Shown piece by piece: positions 7,902 to 17,286 of a stretch of 64,000 bases of DNA. Origin of the DNA: Neisseria mucosa (GTDB lineage Bacteria > Pseudomonadota > Gammaproteobacteria > Burkholderiales > Neisseriaceae). Position 1 is the first letter of the stretch. Every line of letters starts with the position of its first letter. The stretch lies in assembly GCF_013267835.1 (NCBI RefSeq), contig NZ_CP053939.1, positions 744,001 to 808,000 of the forward strand, given 5' to 3'. The position numbers were made by a program, and so were the translations under genes. Under the pieces are notes generated by a model. The model ran no database searches. It saw only the letters and a program-made list of their open reading frames with translations, and was not told the DNA's origin.

Positions 7902-8693
7902 TTATTTCGCCAACCCATGCAAACGCTGAATCACTTGTGGCGTATCCAGCCCGTAACGGAACATATCGTTGGCCTTCCACAAATAAATCTTGCCGTTTTT
8001 CGCGGCAGGCGAGCCGGCGATTTCGGGGCGTGCGGCAAAGGTTTTGACGTTGCCTATCATGGCGGTGTTGTGGTCGGCAATAATGATGATGTCGGGTTTG
8101 GCCGCAATCCATGCCTCACGCGTCATCGGTTTGAGGCCGTCAATGGCGGCTGCGGCATTGATACCGCCGGCACGGCGGATGATTTCGTCAGCGGCGGTAT
8201 TCTTGCCCGATACGATGCGTCCGTCGTAGCTGAAGAGGTAGCGTTTGCCGTTGGAAGGCTGCTGTTTCATATCCGCCTGCCACTTGCTTGCCAACTTGTC
8301 CGCCTGCGCGCTTTTGCCGATAAGCTGACCAATGTTGCGGATACTTTGCGGATAGGCGGCGATACTGTCGTCGGGCGCAACATTGACGGCTTTAATGCCC
8401 GCTTTCTGCAGGTGGGCAAAAATATCGGCAGGCTGCGCCATCCATGAACCGATGGCAATGTCGGGTTTGGCGGCCACAATCGGCTCAACCGTCAGACGGC
8501 GATGGATGCCGATACTGGGCTTGTTTTTCAACGCCGGGTTTTGAACGGTCTGATCGCGGCCGACGACTTCGTCCAATGCGCCAAGAGCGGCAACGATGTC
8601 TGCCGTATCGGGGGTCAACACGACGATGCGTTGCGCGTGTGCAGTGCCGGCCAACGAAATAAGCGCGGAAAGCAGGAGGAGTTTGAGTTTCAT
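7902..8693 (-). CDS. Periplasmic heme-binding protein of the heme ABC transporter (HmuT/HutB type)
   Basis: 263 residues with a cleavable signal peptide (about 20 residues ending in GTAHA). The mature part follows the two-lobed class III binding-protein pattern: IVVLTPDTADIVAALGALDEVVGRD near the N-terminus and KPDIAIGS and KPDIIIIADH in the lobes. It would bind heme released by the outer-membrane receptor and deliver it to the permease. The next gene downstream is the permease (142 bp, with uptake sequences in the gap). Confidence 0.88.
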   Translation of the reverse strand: MKLKLLLLSALISLAGTAHAQRIVVLTPDTADIVAALGALDEVVGRDQTVQNPALKNKPSIGIHRRLTVEPIVAAKPDIAIGSWMAQPADIFAHLQKAGIKAVNVAPDDSIAAYPQSIRNIGQLIGKSAQADKLASKWQADMKQQPSNGKRYLFSYDGRIVSGKNTAADEIIRRAGGINAAAAIDGLKPMTREAWIAAKPDIIIIADHNTAMIGNVKTFAARPEIAGSPAAKNGKIYLWKANDMFRYGLDTPQVIQRLHGLAK

Positions 8694-8713
8694 TGTTTTT
8701 CCTTGTCGAATAC

Positions 8714-8751
8714 TTTCAGACGGCCTGCTCGCTTTCTCAGGCCGTCTGAAA
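8714..8751. terminator. DUS-pair hairpin between receptor and binding-protein genes
   Basis: TTTCAGACGGCCTG and CAGGCCGTCTGAAA form a 14-bp perfect stem with a 10-nt loop. It lies 15 bp after the receptor stop (minus strand) and before the binding-protein start, so it probably reduces transcription into the rest of the operon and makes the receptor the most abundant product. Confidence 0.75.
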
Positions 8752-8765
8752 ACGGTTGAATCACA

Positions 8766-10964
8766 TTAGAACTTCAGTTGTACGGTTGCGGCGAAATTGC
8801 GGCCGCTTTCAGTGTACAAGTCCATCACACTGGTACGGCTCATGCCGGAAACGTCTGCGTGCTGCCAGTATTTTTTGTTGCCGACGTTGTAAATGTTTGC
8901 GCCGATTTCAAGGTTTTTAAACGGCTTGTACCACGCGCCGACATCCCATACGCCGTAGCCCGGCGCTTGGAAAACAGTGTCGCTGCTGACGCGGCTATGT
9001 TTTTTCGACCAGCGCAGCTTGGTGCCGACACCCCATTTTTCCTGCGTGTAATCCAAACCCAAAACGCCGTTGAGCGGATAAGCGGAATCCAACGGTTTGC
9101 CGTCCTGCTGCTCAGCGCGCATCCAGGCGATGCTGCCGGAGACTTGCCAGCCTGGCAGGAATTTGTAGGCGGCAGAAGCTTCAGCACCGTAGGTTTTGAC
9201 GTGATCGAGGTTTTGATATTGGTACTGGATAATCGGGCGTCTTCCAACGGTGGAGGTACCGATTTCAGTGCGGTTGATGAAGTTGCGGTAACGGTTGTAG
9301 AACGCGGTAACTTGCGCACGGGTGCGTTCGTTTTTAAATTTCATCCCCAATTCAAAGCTGTTGGAGCGTTCAGATTTGAGATTCGCATTCGGGATGACGG
9401 CATAGCCGTAGGTCGTATTGGCAAACGCCATGGTCGCGCTGTCAAACGGCGGCGTACGGAAGCCTTGGGAATAAGTAGCAAAGCCGGTGAACTGCTCACC
9501 CATCGGTACGCTCAGACGCAGACTGGGCGTGAGTGCGGAATCGCTGAAACGTGTCGCTGTTCCGCTGGGGTTGGCATTGAGATAGGCTTGGTCGGTCGAA
9601 GTGTTCAGCTTGTCTTTTTCGTAACGCAGGGCCGGGGTCAGGACGATGCCGTTACCGAAAGTCAGGCTGTCTTGTGCGTAAACGCTAAACGTTTTGCGCT
9701 TACTATCGGGGAAAGTTTTATTCGGATAGGTGCTGCCTGCATAGATTTTGCTGACGGCGCCGGTCAGGTTGTCCACTGTCAGGCTGTCGCGCGGACGGGC
9801 GGTCTCGGCGTGTTTATATTCTGCGCCGGCAACGACGGTTTGTTTGACCGCGCCATCAAATTCCCACACGCCTCGCCCGTTCAGTCCGCGTATGGTCTGA
9901 TTGAAACCGTAGTCGGAATAACGGGTCGAGTTACCTAATAGACGCGCGCCCATGCGCGTCATGCTGACATCGACGGCATCGTCTTCTGTACGCAGTTTTT
10001 GCTGATAGGCAGTCAGGTTGGCTTCTTTCAGACGGCCTTCGCCAGTGTAGCGGTAGCCTGCTTCGATACGTTGACGGCGGATGCGGTCTCGGGCGTTGCT
10101 CTCAGATGTTGCGATGGATACCGGCCCGCGTGATTGCGAACCCAAGCCGTTTGCCAATACTGTATCGTTGGCGTGGTAATACTGTTCGTACAAAGTTTCA
10201 AAGCGGTGGTGTTCGTTGCCGATATTGCCTTTCGCCAAGATATTGTAGGCATTGTTTTTCTGCGGGTTGGTAGCAGTACGTGCAGTCGAGTAGCTGGTAT
10301 CGCTGCCCATGTTTTCGGTTTCATGACCTTGACGGCGCGTCAGCATCAGCAGACCTTCGGCGTTTTCATGGAAACCGGCCACAGTCGCAGTAACTCCATG
10401 GCTGCGGTCGCGGCTGCGGTAACCGTGTTTCAAACCGAAATGACCGCGTTTGCCTTCATCGACGAAATCACTCGGAGAAAGCGTCACCATGTTCACCACG
10501 CCGCCGAGCGCGTCGCTGCCGTACAGCGCGGAATAAGGGCCTTTGACAATATCGACCTGCTTGAGCGTGTCGCTTTCGACCATATCACGCCCCGAAATCG
10601 CACCGTTGGAGCCGCCGCCTGCATAAGATTCGGGAATGCGCACGCCGTCCACCATCATCAGAATGCGGTTGCCGTCTATGCCCCGGATATTAATGCCCGC
10701 ATGGCCACGGCGGTTGTTGTCAGACGGCACGCTAACGCCGGATTCATACATCACAATATCGTCCAAATTCTGCGCCGAGGCTTGATTCAAGGTTTTGCGT
10801 CCGATAACCGACACATTCGGCGCAGCTTTATCCAAGGTTTGCGCATTTCGGTCGGCCGTGACCACCACAGGCTCTATTTCGGCCTGCTCTACCGGCATCT
10901 GAGCCGCATATAAATGTCCGGAAAAAACCGCCCCTACTACACAGGCAATCGCTTTCTTTTTCAT
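8766..10964 (-). CDS. TonB-dependent heme/hemoglobin receptor
   Basis: 732 residues, typical of the TonB-dependent hemoglobin/transferrin/lactoferrin receptor family. A signal peptide (about 20 residues, ending HLYA) is followed by a TonB box (EPVVVTA, 31-37). The plug domain contains NIRGIDGNRILMMVDGVRIP and IVKGPYSALYGSDALGGVVN. The barrel includes GFRTPPFD (FRAP-like) and IPNANLKSERS (NPNL-like), the paired motifs of heme receptors, and ends in aromatic F (VQLKF) as outer-membrane barrels do. With the ABC transporter and HutWX downstream it makes a complete heme-iron path. It resembles HmuR/HutA-type receptors; the exact ligand is not certain. Confidence 0.88.
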   Translation of the reverse strand: MKKKAIACVVGAVFSGHLYAAQMPVEQAEIEPVVVTADRNAQTLDKAAPNVSVIGRKTLNQASAQNLDDIVMYESGVSVPSDNNRRGHAGINIRGIDGNRILMMVDGVRIPESYAGGGSNGAISGRDMVESDTLKQVDIVKGPYSALYGSDALGGVVNMVTLSPSDFVDEGKRGHFGLKHGYRSRDRSHGVTATVAGFHENAEGLLMLTRRQGHETENMGSDTSYSTARTATNPQKNNAYNILAKGNIGNEHHRFETLYEQYYHANDTVLANGLGSQSRGPVSIATSESNARDRIRRQRIEAGYRYTGEGRLKEANLTAYQQKLRTEDDAVDVSMTRMGARLLGNSTRYSDYGFNQTIRGLNGRGVWEFDGAVKQTVVAGAEYKHAETARPRDSLTVDNLTGAVSKIYAGSTYPNKTFPDSKRKTFSVYAQDSLTFGNGIVLTPALRYEKDKLNTSTDQAYLNANPSGTATRFSDSALTPSLRLSVPMGEQFTGFATYSQGFRTPPFDSATMAFANTTYGYAVIPNANLKSERSNSFELGMKFKNERTRAQVTAFYNRYRNFINRTEIGTSTVGRRPIIQYQYQNLDHVKTYGAEASAAYKFLPGWQVSGSIAWMRAEQQDGKPLDSAYPLNGVLGLDYTQEKWGVGTKLRWSKKHSRVSSDTVFQAPGYGVWDVGAWYKPFKNLEIGANIYNVGNKKYWQHADVSGMSRTSVMDLYTESGRNFAATVQLKF

Positions 10965-11065
10965 TACATAACCTTATTATTTGAATAAAAATGGTTTTCA
11001 TTTATAAAACAAATAGGCGGTTTTTGCAAGTTTAGAAACAGTAAGACAGCACTAACAAGGGCGCG

Positions 11066-11081
11066 GAGCATATGTATTCGT
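11066..11081 (+). repeat. Direct repeat, left copy, flanking the hydrolase/GlxA pair
   Basis: GAGCATATGTATTCGT is identical to 13404-13419 in the same orientation, and both are followed by a CGCCTNCCTG sequence. The two copies bracket the divergent gene pair at 11276-13211. Confidence 0.65.
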
Positions 11082-11215
11082 CTGACTACGCCTGCCTGCT
11101 CTAACCTGCCCGTGATTGACTGATACGGCAGCGACGCAGCCGTTAAGCCATAAACGCAGTTTTCAGGCTATCTGAAACCCTGTGCAGACTGCTTTTAAAG
11201 GCCGTCTGAAATCCA

Positions 11216-11258
11216 AAAAGCAGCCTGCACTTTGAAAAGCAAGGTGCAGGCTGCTTTA
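11216..11258. terminator. Terminator made of Kingella-type uptake sequences
   Basis: AAAGCAGCCTGCAC and GTGCAGGCTGCTTT form a perfect stem, 18 bp beyond the stop of the minus-strand hydrolase. AAGCAGCCTGCA is not the local neisserial dialect but, from memory, one described for Kingella. Confidence 0.75.
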
Positions 11259-11275
11259 GGGTAATGAGCCGTTTA

Positions 11276-12127
11276 TCAATCCAGTTTCAGGATTTCTCCG
11301 TCTTCCGGAACGTTCACACGGCTTTCAATGCCTTGACCGCGTATAAATTTACGCATATCGGCGCGGCTGACGGCGGTATGATTCACGGTATCCATGTGTA
11401 CGGTGATGATTTTGGCTTTAGGCATGACTTGGCTGGCTTTTAATACATCAGCCGTCCCCATAATAATGCCGTCTGAAATGCCTGAAATCAGCGCGTAGCC
11501 CGTGTTCATAATCAGATAATCGGGTTTGTAGCGGTTCAATGCTTTGTTTACATCTGCCGTCCACACAGTATCACCCATAACATAAGCGGTTTTGTGTCCG
11601 CTGCTTTGGAATACCACACCCATTGCATCGCCTAAGATTTCGGCTAGCTGCGGGTTGGCATACATGGCTTCTGTACCATGTACGCCGCCGGTTTTGCTGA
11701 TGGTTACGCCGTTGAAGACAGCGTTGCCGTTCAACACGCGTACATCAGTAAAGCCTTGACTGCGGATTTTTACTGCGTCGGCGTGGTGCTGCACATATAT
11801 GGGCAGGTTTTTCAGAATGGAACGTGCGGCGGTTTCGTCCCAATGGTCTTCGTGGGTATGGGTAACGATCACTGCATCCACACCGTCCAAAATTTTATTC
11901 ACGCTCATCGGCAGCCCGACCAGCGGCATTTTGGCTTGGCTGTTGAACGTGCCGGCAAAGCCGTTCATGGAGTGCTTGGGTGCGAAAAACGGGTCAATCA
12001 AAAACGTCTGCCCCGCATATTCGACCTTGGCGGTAGCGTTACGGATATGTTGGTATGAATCGTCTGCCCAAGCGGAAAAGGCTGTCGCGCCCCAAACAGT
12101 GGCAAGAATAAATTGATTGAATTTCAT
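11276..12127 (-). CDS. Exported metallo-beta-lactamase-fold hydrolase
   Basis: 283 residues. The signal peptide MKFNQFILATVWGATAFSAWA is followed by an MBL domain similar to UPF0173-type hydrolases. The metal motif HTHEDHWD lies at residues 90-97 (H90, H92, D94, H95), with further ligands likely at the GVHGTE histidine and the YVMGDTVW aspartate. It probably acts in the periplasm on an unknown small ester or lactone substrate. It is divergent from a GlxA-type regulator 97 bp away, and this pairing suggests that the regulator controls it. The flanking uptake sequences are of a foreign dialect. Confidence 0.8.
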   Translation of the reverse strand: MKFNQFILATVWGATAFSAWADDSYQHIRNATAKVEYAGQTFLIDPFFAPKHSMNGFAGTFNSQAKMPLVGLPMSVNKILDGVDAVIVTHTHEDHWDETAARSILKNLPIYVQHHADAVKIRSQGFTDVRVLNGNAVFNGVTISKTGGVHGTEAMYANPQLAEILGDAMGVVFQSSGHKTAYVMGDTVWTADVNKALNRYKPDYLIMNTGYALISGISDGIIMGTADVLKASQVMPKAKIITVHMDTVNHTAVSRADMRKFIRGQGIESRVNVPEDGEILKLD

Positions 12128-12188
12128 GATGTTGCTCCTTAAAAAATCATGGAGCGTATTTTAAGCAGCAGGTGCATCGGCTAAAATA

Positions 12189-12200
12189 GGCAATATTGCC
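12189..12200. promoter_or_regulatory. Palindromic candidate operator between divergent genes
   Basis: GGCAATATTGCC is a perfect 12-bp palindrome centred in the 97-bp gap between the hydrolase and regulator starts, where a GlxA/AraC-type protein would control both. The assignment is inference. Confidence 0.45.
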
Positions 12201-12224
12201 AATAAACGCAAGGATAGTGCCAAA

Positions 12225-13211
12225 ATGTCGTCTGAAAACGAGCGTAACGAGTTTCGCCAAAATCAAACTGTCCCCAAAATCGTGCTATATGCTCAATCGG
12301 GCATGAATGATTTTGTCTTCAACATTCCCTTTTCTGTTTTTCAGACGACCTATCGGAACAATCCGCTCTTTGACCTGAAAATCTGTTCCGATGATAGCAA
12401 AGACGTCATCACGGCACTGGGCGCAAGTATTCCCGTACACGGCGGCTTGGATTTGACGGAAGAAGCCGACATCATCGTCATCGCAAGCTGGCGCAATATT
12501 GAAGAAGCCCCGACACCCGAGTTGAGTACACATTTACAGAAAGCAGTACAACGTGGTGCACATATCACCGCCCTATGTTACGGCACTTACGCCCTTGCCT
12601 ACACAGGACTTTTAGACGGCAGAACCGCCGCCACCCACTGGCTTGCCGAAGACGACTTTGTCCGCCGTTTCCCTAAAATTAATCTGGATACCAACCGCCT
12701 ATATGCGGAAGACGGCAACTTTTTAACATCGGCAGGTGCGGCGGGCGGGCTGGATTGCTGCCTGTACCTCATCCGCAAAATCCACGGTGCAACCATTGCC
12801 AACGACCTTGCCCGTACCTTGGTTGCGGCACCACACCGCGAAGGCGGGCAGGCACAGTTTATCCACCGACCTGTCGAACGTCGTACCGCCGATGACAAAA
12901 TAAATCACTTATTGGACGAACTGCGCCAAAACCTTGCCACCCCATACCGCTTGGACGATTTGGCAAAAAAATTAGCTGTTTCCCGCCGAACCTTTATCCG
13001 CCATTTTTCTCAAGCCACAGGCATGAATTTCGGTGAATGGCTGACAACAGAGAGGCTATGGCAGGTACAGGATTTATTGGAAAATACGGATTTGCCGATA
13101 GAACGCATCGCCGAACAAAGCGGCTTCGGCAGCGCGGCAAACCTACGTTTACAGTTTAAAGCCAAGTTTAAAATCAATCCGAATGCCTGGCGGAAAGTAT
13201 TTGGCAGATAG
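12225..13211 (+). CDS. GlxA-type transcriptional regulator (DJ-1/PfpI domain plus AraC helix-turn-helix)
   Basis: 328 residues, the family's normal length. The N-terminal part (about residues 14-190) is a class I glutamine amidotransferase-like DJ-1/PfpI fold with the cysteine elbow at ITALCYGTYALA and FLTSAGAAGGLDCCLYLI. The C-terminal 100 residues are an AraC-type double helix-turn-helix (AVSRRTFIRHFSQATG, then IERIAEQSGFGSAANLRLQF). Members bind small ligands and activate neighbouring genes. It is divergent from the exported hydrolase and probably controls it. Confidence 0.88.
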   Translation: MSSENERNEFRQNQTVPKIVLYAQSGMNDFVFNIPFSVFQTTYRNNPLFDLKICSDDSKDVITALGASIPVHGGLDLTEEADIIVIASWRNIEEAPTPELSTHLQKAVQRGAHITALCYGTYALAYTGLLDGRTAATHWLAEDDFVRRFPKINLDTNRLYAEDGNFLTSAGAAGGLDCCLYLIRKIHGATIANDLARTLVAAPHREGGQAQFIHRPVERRTADDKINHLLDELRQNLATPYRLDDLAKKLAVSRRTFIRHFSQATGMNFGEWLTTERLWQVQDLLENTDLPIERIAEQSGFGSAANLRLQFKAKFKINPNAWRKVFGR

Positions 13212-13844
13212 CTCGCGTTAGTCAATCCAAAATACCTGAGTGCAGGCTGCTTCGGAGGTCTCCACTGAAACCGAGTTTCCCGCCAAACTGCCGCAGGCGG
13301 AATAAAACGCGAAAGTCAGACAAATACTTGCCCAAGGCAGGCGCATCAACTTCATCTAATTCACGCCGCATACGGTGATTTCCGTTCTCTCTACAAAGGA
13401 ACAGAGCATATGTATTCGTTGCGCCTACCTGTACAAACACCACCAGATGACATTCCATCACGGCACCGTTTACCGCCACCTTCGTTAAGATAATCGACAA
13501 AGATCGAAAGGCTCATCGCCAAAAAAACATTTAGCTTACGAAACGCCAAGTGTTTTATTTTTAAATCTGTTCCAACCACTGGTGCCCGAGTGTTACATTT
13601 GAAATTCGAATCAAAAGCTATCTGAAATTTTCAAACAAGTTTTTATTTGTTCCTCTTGTCCCTCACCCTTCTATCTACTTCAAATTCTAAAAACATTTCC
13701 ATATTATTAAAAATTAGTTAGAATTTCACAAAATTATAAATAATAATCAAACTTATTTTTATCATTTTAGTCAGAGTGTAATCGCATCTATTCGGTCTGT
13801 CTTGTTCAGACGGCCTTACCAATCAAGCCATATGGATACATTCT
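13212..13844. other. Gene-free stretch with a possible degenerate gene, foreign DUS and AT-rich promoter region
   Basis: 13241-13252 is TGCAGGCTGCTT, the complement of Kingella-type AAGCAGCCTGCA. Minus-strand frames across 13222-13580 look weakly protein-like (for example TNTYALFLCRENGNHRMRR and a FLAMSLSIFVDYLNEG segment in another frame) and may be a decayed gene I do not recognise. 13404-13419 is the right copy of the direct repeat. 13620-13800 is AT-rich, with AAATAATAATCAAACTTAT as a weak Fur-box candidate, and an AG-type uptake sequence lies at 13805-13816. Confidence 0.5.
13404..13419 (+). repeat. Direct repeat, right copy, flanking the hydrolase/GlxA pair
   Basis: Identical 16 bp to 11066-11081, same orientation; similarity continues imperfectly for about 12 bp further. 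Confidence 0.65.
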
Positions 13845-16800
13845 ATGCAACCGATCAAAGTCACCACCCTCTCCGCCTGTATCGCCGCCATTGGTTTTGC
13901 ACCTACTGTTTATGCTGCAGATAATTTGACAGTTATTCTCGATACCATTACTGTCAAAGGAACTCGAAATAAGGATGAAATCGGTAAAAACCGAGTTTAT
14001 ACCCGCGAAATCGTCAATCTTTACAAAGGCAAAAACGAAGTCGAAACCTTCAAAGGCAACACTGTATCGGACCTTTTGAGCGGTATGTCCGGCGTGTACA
14101 GCGGCGACGCGCGCAACAGCGGCGCGCTGGATCCCAATATACGCGGCGTGCAGGGACAGGGACGGATTCCCGTTACCATCGACGGCACGGAGCAGGCGAT
14201 TACCGTTTGGCGCGGCTATGCAGGCGCAAACAACCGCAACTACGTCGATCCCAACATCATCAGCAGCGTTTCCATCGAAAAAGGCCCTTCGTTCAGCCGT
14301 GATATGAAAAGCGGCATAGGCGGCTCCGTCGCCCTGAAAACCACCGATGCCGACGATATTGTCCCCGAAGGGCAGAAATACGGATTTGAAGTGAAGGCGG
14401 AGGCTGCCAACAATTCCATCAAGCGGCGTGAGAATGCTTATGAACATTCAGTCGATTATCGAACCTTGCCTGTTCCCGCAGTAGCAACAGGCGGTATTTG
14501 GCGTTCATTTTTTGACGATACCGACCGAATCGACCAGCGTTTCAACGGACGCAATAAATTTGGGGAGGATAAAGCCTACCGCATCGCCGCTGCCACCAAG
14601 CAGGACAATTTCGATGCCATGCTCGCCTATGCCTACCGCAGTAAAGGCAATTATTTTTCCGGCAAAAAAGGGGCGGAACGCTACGGCTATATCGGTCCTT
14701 GGACACAAGAAACTTTAGACGAATTAAAACGTCGTCAAGAAGAAGCCGCTGCCAAGGGCGAGAAATTTTACGGCAGTGAAAACATGCTGGGCACACCCGA
14801 TATTTCAAAAATCGGACTTTTCTACCATCCGGGTGGAGAAGTCAGCAATACCTCGCTCGAAACCAAATCATGGGTAGGTAAAACCACCTTCCGTCTGCCG
14901 AACCGCCAAACGCTCAAATTCGGCCTGCGCCATACCGATTCCACGTTCGGCGAAATCATGCCTTCGCGTATTATCGGCCCCATCAGTTGGGATGCTTCCG
15001 TCCTCAACAAAATTGCCGAATGGCCGCAGGCATGGGTCAAACAGCGTTCCTACAATATCGACTATTCGTGGAAGCCCGAGGGCAGCCGTTGGATAGATTT
15101 CGATGCCACGCTTTGGACAACGCGCACCAAATCCAAAACCAATACCGCAGGCGGCTCGCCCGGCGATACCGTTTATGAAGACAACAAATTTCAAATAGCA
15201 TGGGACGAATACGACAGATGGCAGAAATACACCCCCGCAGAGCGGCAGGAATTGCTGGATGCAGGAATAGAAGCCCCCAAACCGCCCAAACCTGAAACGC
15301 CCAATACCAACGGCAGGTTCAACACCATCGAAGGCAACGCCTATTACACCCGTAACAACCGTACAGGTTTTCAATTCTCCAACCGTATGAAATTGAGCAA
15401 CAAACTGTCGTTGACCTTGATGGGCGATTTTCAAAACGAAAAACTGGCATCGCGCGATAATTTTTCAGACGAGCTGGAGCGGGGAGGATATGACAAATAT
15501 CAGGAAGAACTCGAAAACAGCACCATCAGGGCAAACTACGGATTAAACCAATTCGGCGTACCGCGCAACGGCAAACGGCGAGAATACAATCTGGGCTTCA
15601 ATTTCCGCTACGAACCGTTCCGCTGGCTGACTTTGACGGCAGGCGGGCGATATACCAATTTCCAACTTCAGGATAAAAGCAAACGTTTGGAAAGCGGTAC
15701 ATATAAAACCGGCTATCCATTAGAGATGAACAGGGGGATGAAATATTCGGTCGTGAGGGTGATTACTCCACAGGAATATGCGGATTACAAGGCGATCAAT
15801 GATGCTTTGGCAGATGGCAGTTTGGATTGGGGAGACTTATATACCAAAGAGGAATATGCAGAACAATTAAAGAAATATCAGCAAATTGACTGGAATTCGA
15901 CTATACCGACCTTGAGTAGTGATCGAAGTACATGGGTCAATCCCAATGAACAGACAGATTTTTACTGGCTGAAAGACAATGAAGGTCGTTTGAATATGAA
16001 GGATCACCCCCTTACCAACGGCAGCATTCCCGATTTGCACGCCCAAGTCCCCAATCCCGTTTACGACCCGTCCAATCCCGACAGCCCGAAATTTGTGCCC
16101 AAATATTATAACGTTGACTCAAGTGTATATACGACTCCGATGACCGAAGCAGAAAGGCAGCGGGCGATGAAGCAGAAAGGCAGCGGCTGGGTGCCCGCAT
16201 TTTCTGCCACTGTCAATTTTACTGATTACAGCCGCGCCTATCTGCGCTATACCGAAACCCTGCGCTACCCCAGCATTTTTGAAGGGACTTACGGCTTTTC
16301 TACTGCCGCTGGCTCATTCAACCGCATGGGCTATGGCTGGCGGCCCGAACACGCCAAAAACTGGGAAGTCGGCTATATTCATGATTTGACGGGGCTGTTA
16401 CCGAAAATGAAAAAAGCGGATTTCCGCATTAACTACTTCCATAACAAGACCAAAAACGTTATCGACAGGGACGACAATCTCGAATTCGAACAATTCGACA
16501 GACAAATCCGCAGTGGTGCCGAGCTGTCCACCCGCTTCGATACCGGACACGTCTTCGGCAGCCTGAACGTATTCCGCAGTCTGAAAAACAAAATGTGCGA
16601 CGAAACCTTCCAATGGTCGTCTGTAACAGCAGGAGATGTCGATGCAGCATATTTTGCCGAAACCGGCAAAACCATGAGTCGCCCCGTCTGCAATCACGGA
16701 GGTTTGAGCGATTCGGGCTATCTGGCAAGCGCGCTTCAACCACGCTGGTCAATTGATGCCGAATTGGGCAGCCGCTTTCTTGCCAATAGACTGGAAACAG

Positions 16801-17096
16801 GCGTGCGCCTTCATTACCACAGCCGCGTCTATGAAAACCGCAATGATGCATGGCAGCCTCACTACAACATATTCAATCAATATAGGGGAACTAATCATAA
16901 ACCCCAATATAACGATATGCGCTGGCAGCCTGTTGCGGTATGGGATGCTTACCTGCGCTACAAAATTGGCAAAAACCTGACTGCCGAGCTTGTGGGCAGC
17001 AATCTGACCAACCGCTACTACCTCGACCCGATGAGCCGTTCTTACCTGCCTGCACCGGGCAGAACCATCAGGATAGGGATTAAGGGCAAGTTCTAA
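13845..17096 (+). CDS. Large TonB-dependent receptor of a hemophore/Slam locus
   Basis: 1083 residues, near the large end for neisserial receptors. A signal peptide of about 26 residues (…GFAPTVYAA) is followed by a TonB box-like ILDTITVKGTR. The plug contains VSDLLSGMSGVYSGDA and IRGVQGQGRIPVTIDGTEQ, and the barrel ends in phenylalanine (IRIGIKGKF). Long charged loops (residues about 280-310 and 440-490) suggest recognition of a protein ligand. Directly downstream are a broken hemophilin-like gene and a broken Slam gene, the arrangement known for HphA-type hemophores and their receptors. This receptor is therefore probably the partner that takes heme from the secreted hemophore. Its frame is intact although its partners are not. 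Confidence 0.82.
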   Translation: MQPIKVTTLSACIAAIGFAPTVYAADNLTVILDTITVKGTRNKDEIGKNRVYTREIVNLYKGKNEVETFKGNTVSDLLSGMSGVYSGDARNSGALDPNIRGVQGQGRIPVTIDGTEQAITVWRGYAGANNRNYVDPNIISSVSIEKGPSFSRDMKSGIGGSVALKTTDADDIVPEGQKYGFEVKAEAANNSIKRRENAYEHSVDYRTLPVPAVATGGIWRSFFDDTDRIDQRFNGRNKFGEDKAYRIAAATKQDNFDAMLAYAYRSKGNYFSGKKGAERYGYIGPWTQETLDELKRRQEEAAAKGEKFYGSENMLGTPDISKIGLFYHPGGEVSNTSLETKSWVGKTTFRLPNRQTLKFGLRHTDSTFGEIMPSRIIGPISWDASVLNKIAEWPQAWVKQRSYNIDYSWKPEGSRWIDFDATLWTTRTKSKTNTAGGSPGDTVYEDNKFQIAWDEYDRWQKYTPAERQELLDAGIEAPKPPKPETPNTNGRFNTIEGNAYYTRNNRTGFQFSNRMKLSNKLSLTLMGDFQNEKLASRDNFSDELERGGYDKYQEELENSTIRANYGLNQFGVPRNGKRREYNLGFNFRYEPFRWLTLTAGGRYTNFQLQDKSKRLESGTYKTGYPLEMNRGMKYSVVRVITPQEYADYKAINDALADGSLDWGDLYTKEEYAEQLKKYQQIDWNSTIPTLSSDRSTWVNPNEQTDFYWLKDNEGRLNMKDHPLTNGSIPDLHAQVPNPVYDPSNPDSPKFVPKYYNVDSSVYTTPMTEAERQRAMKQKGSGWVPAFSATVNFTDYSRAYLRYTETLRYPSIFEGTYGFSTAAGSFNRMGYGWRPEHAKNWEVGYIHDLTGLLPKMKKADFRINYFHNKTKNVIDRDDNLEFEQFDRQIRSGAELSTRFDTGHVFGSLNVFRSLKNKMCDETFQWSSVTAGDVDAAYFAETGKTMSRPVCNHGGLSDSGYLASALQPRWSIDAELGSRFLANRLETGVRLHYHSRVYENRNDAWQPHYNIFNQYRGTNHKPQYNDMRWQPVAVWDAYLRYKIGKNLTAELVGSNLTNRYYLDPMSRSYLPAPGRTIRIGIKGKF

Positions 17097-17286
17097 AATA
17101 GTTTCTAAATACAATTATCAAAACTCTGATATTGGTGAAGTATAAATTTTCAGAAATGATAATAATTTATTTTTGAAATAGGAATATACTTACCTTGCTT
17201 TTCCAAGGGAAGGAAAATGTAAGTTTGAGTCTGCCTTCTCTTGGAGAAGATTCGTTATTCTGTAAACTTTTATTTTGGAGTGAATT

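Larger units (their letters stand above)
10965..11275. other. Intergenic region upstream of the heme receptor
   Basis: Holds the likely receptor promoter. AAATGAAAACCATTTTTAT on the minus strand near 10989-11007 is a weak Fur-box candidate. It also holds one copy of a 16-bp direct repeat (11066-11081), AG-type uptake sequences and the terminator of the next gene. No gene was seen. Confidence 0.5.

Noticed and set aside
8778..9938. 386-codon plus-strand frame opposite the heme receptor
   Set aside because: Shadow of a beta-barrel gene; no family features.
10989..11007. Fur box upstream of the heme receptor
   Set aside because: Similarity to the 7-1-7 consensus is weak; noted in the intergenic entry only, not listed as a site.
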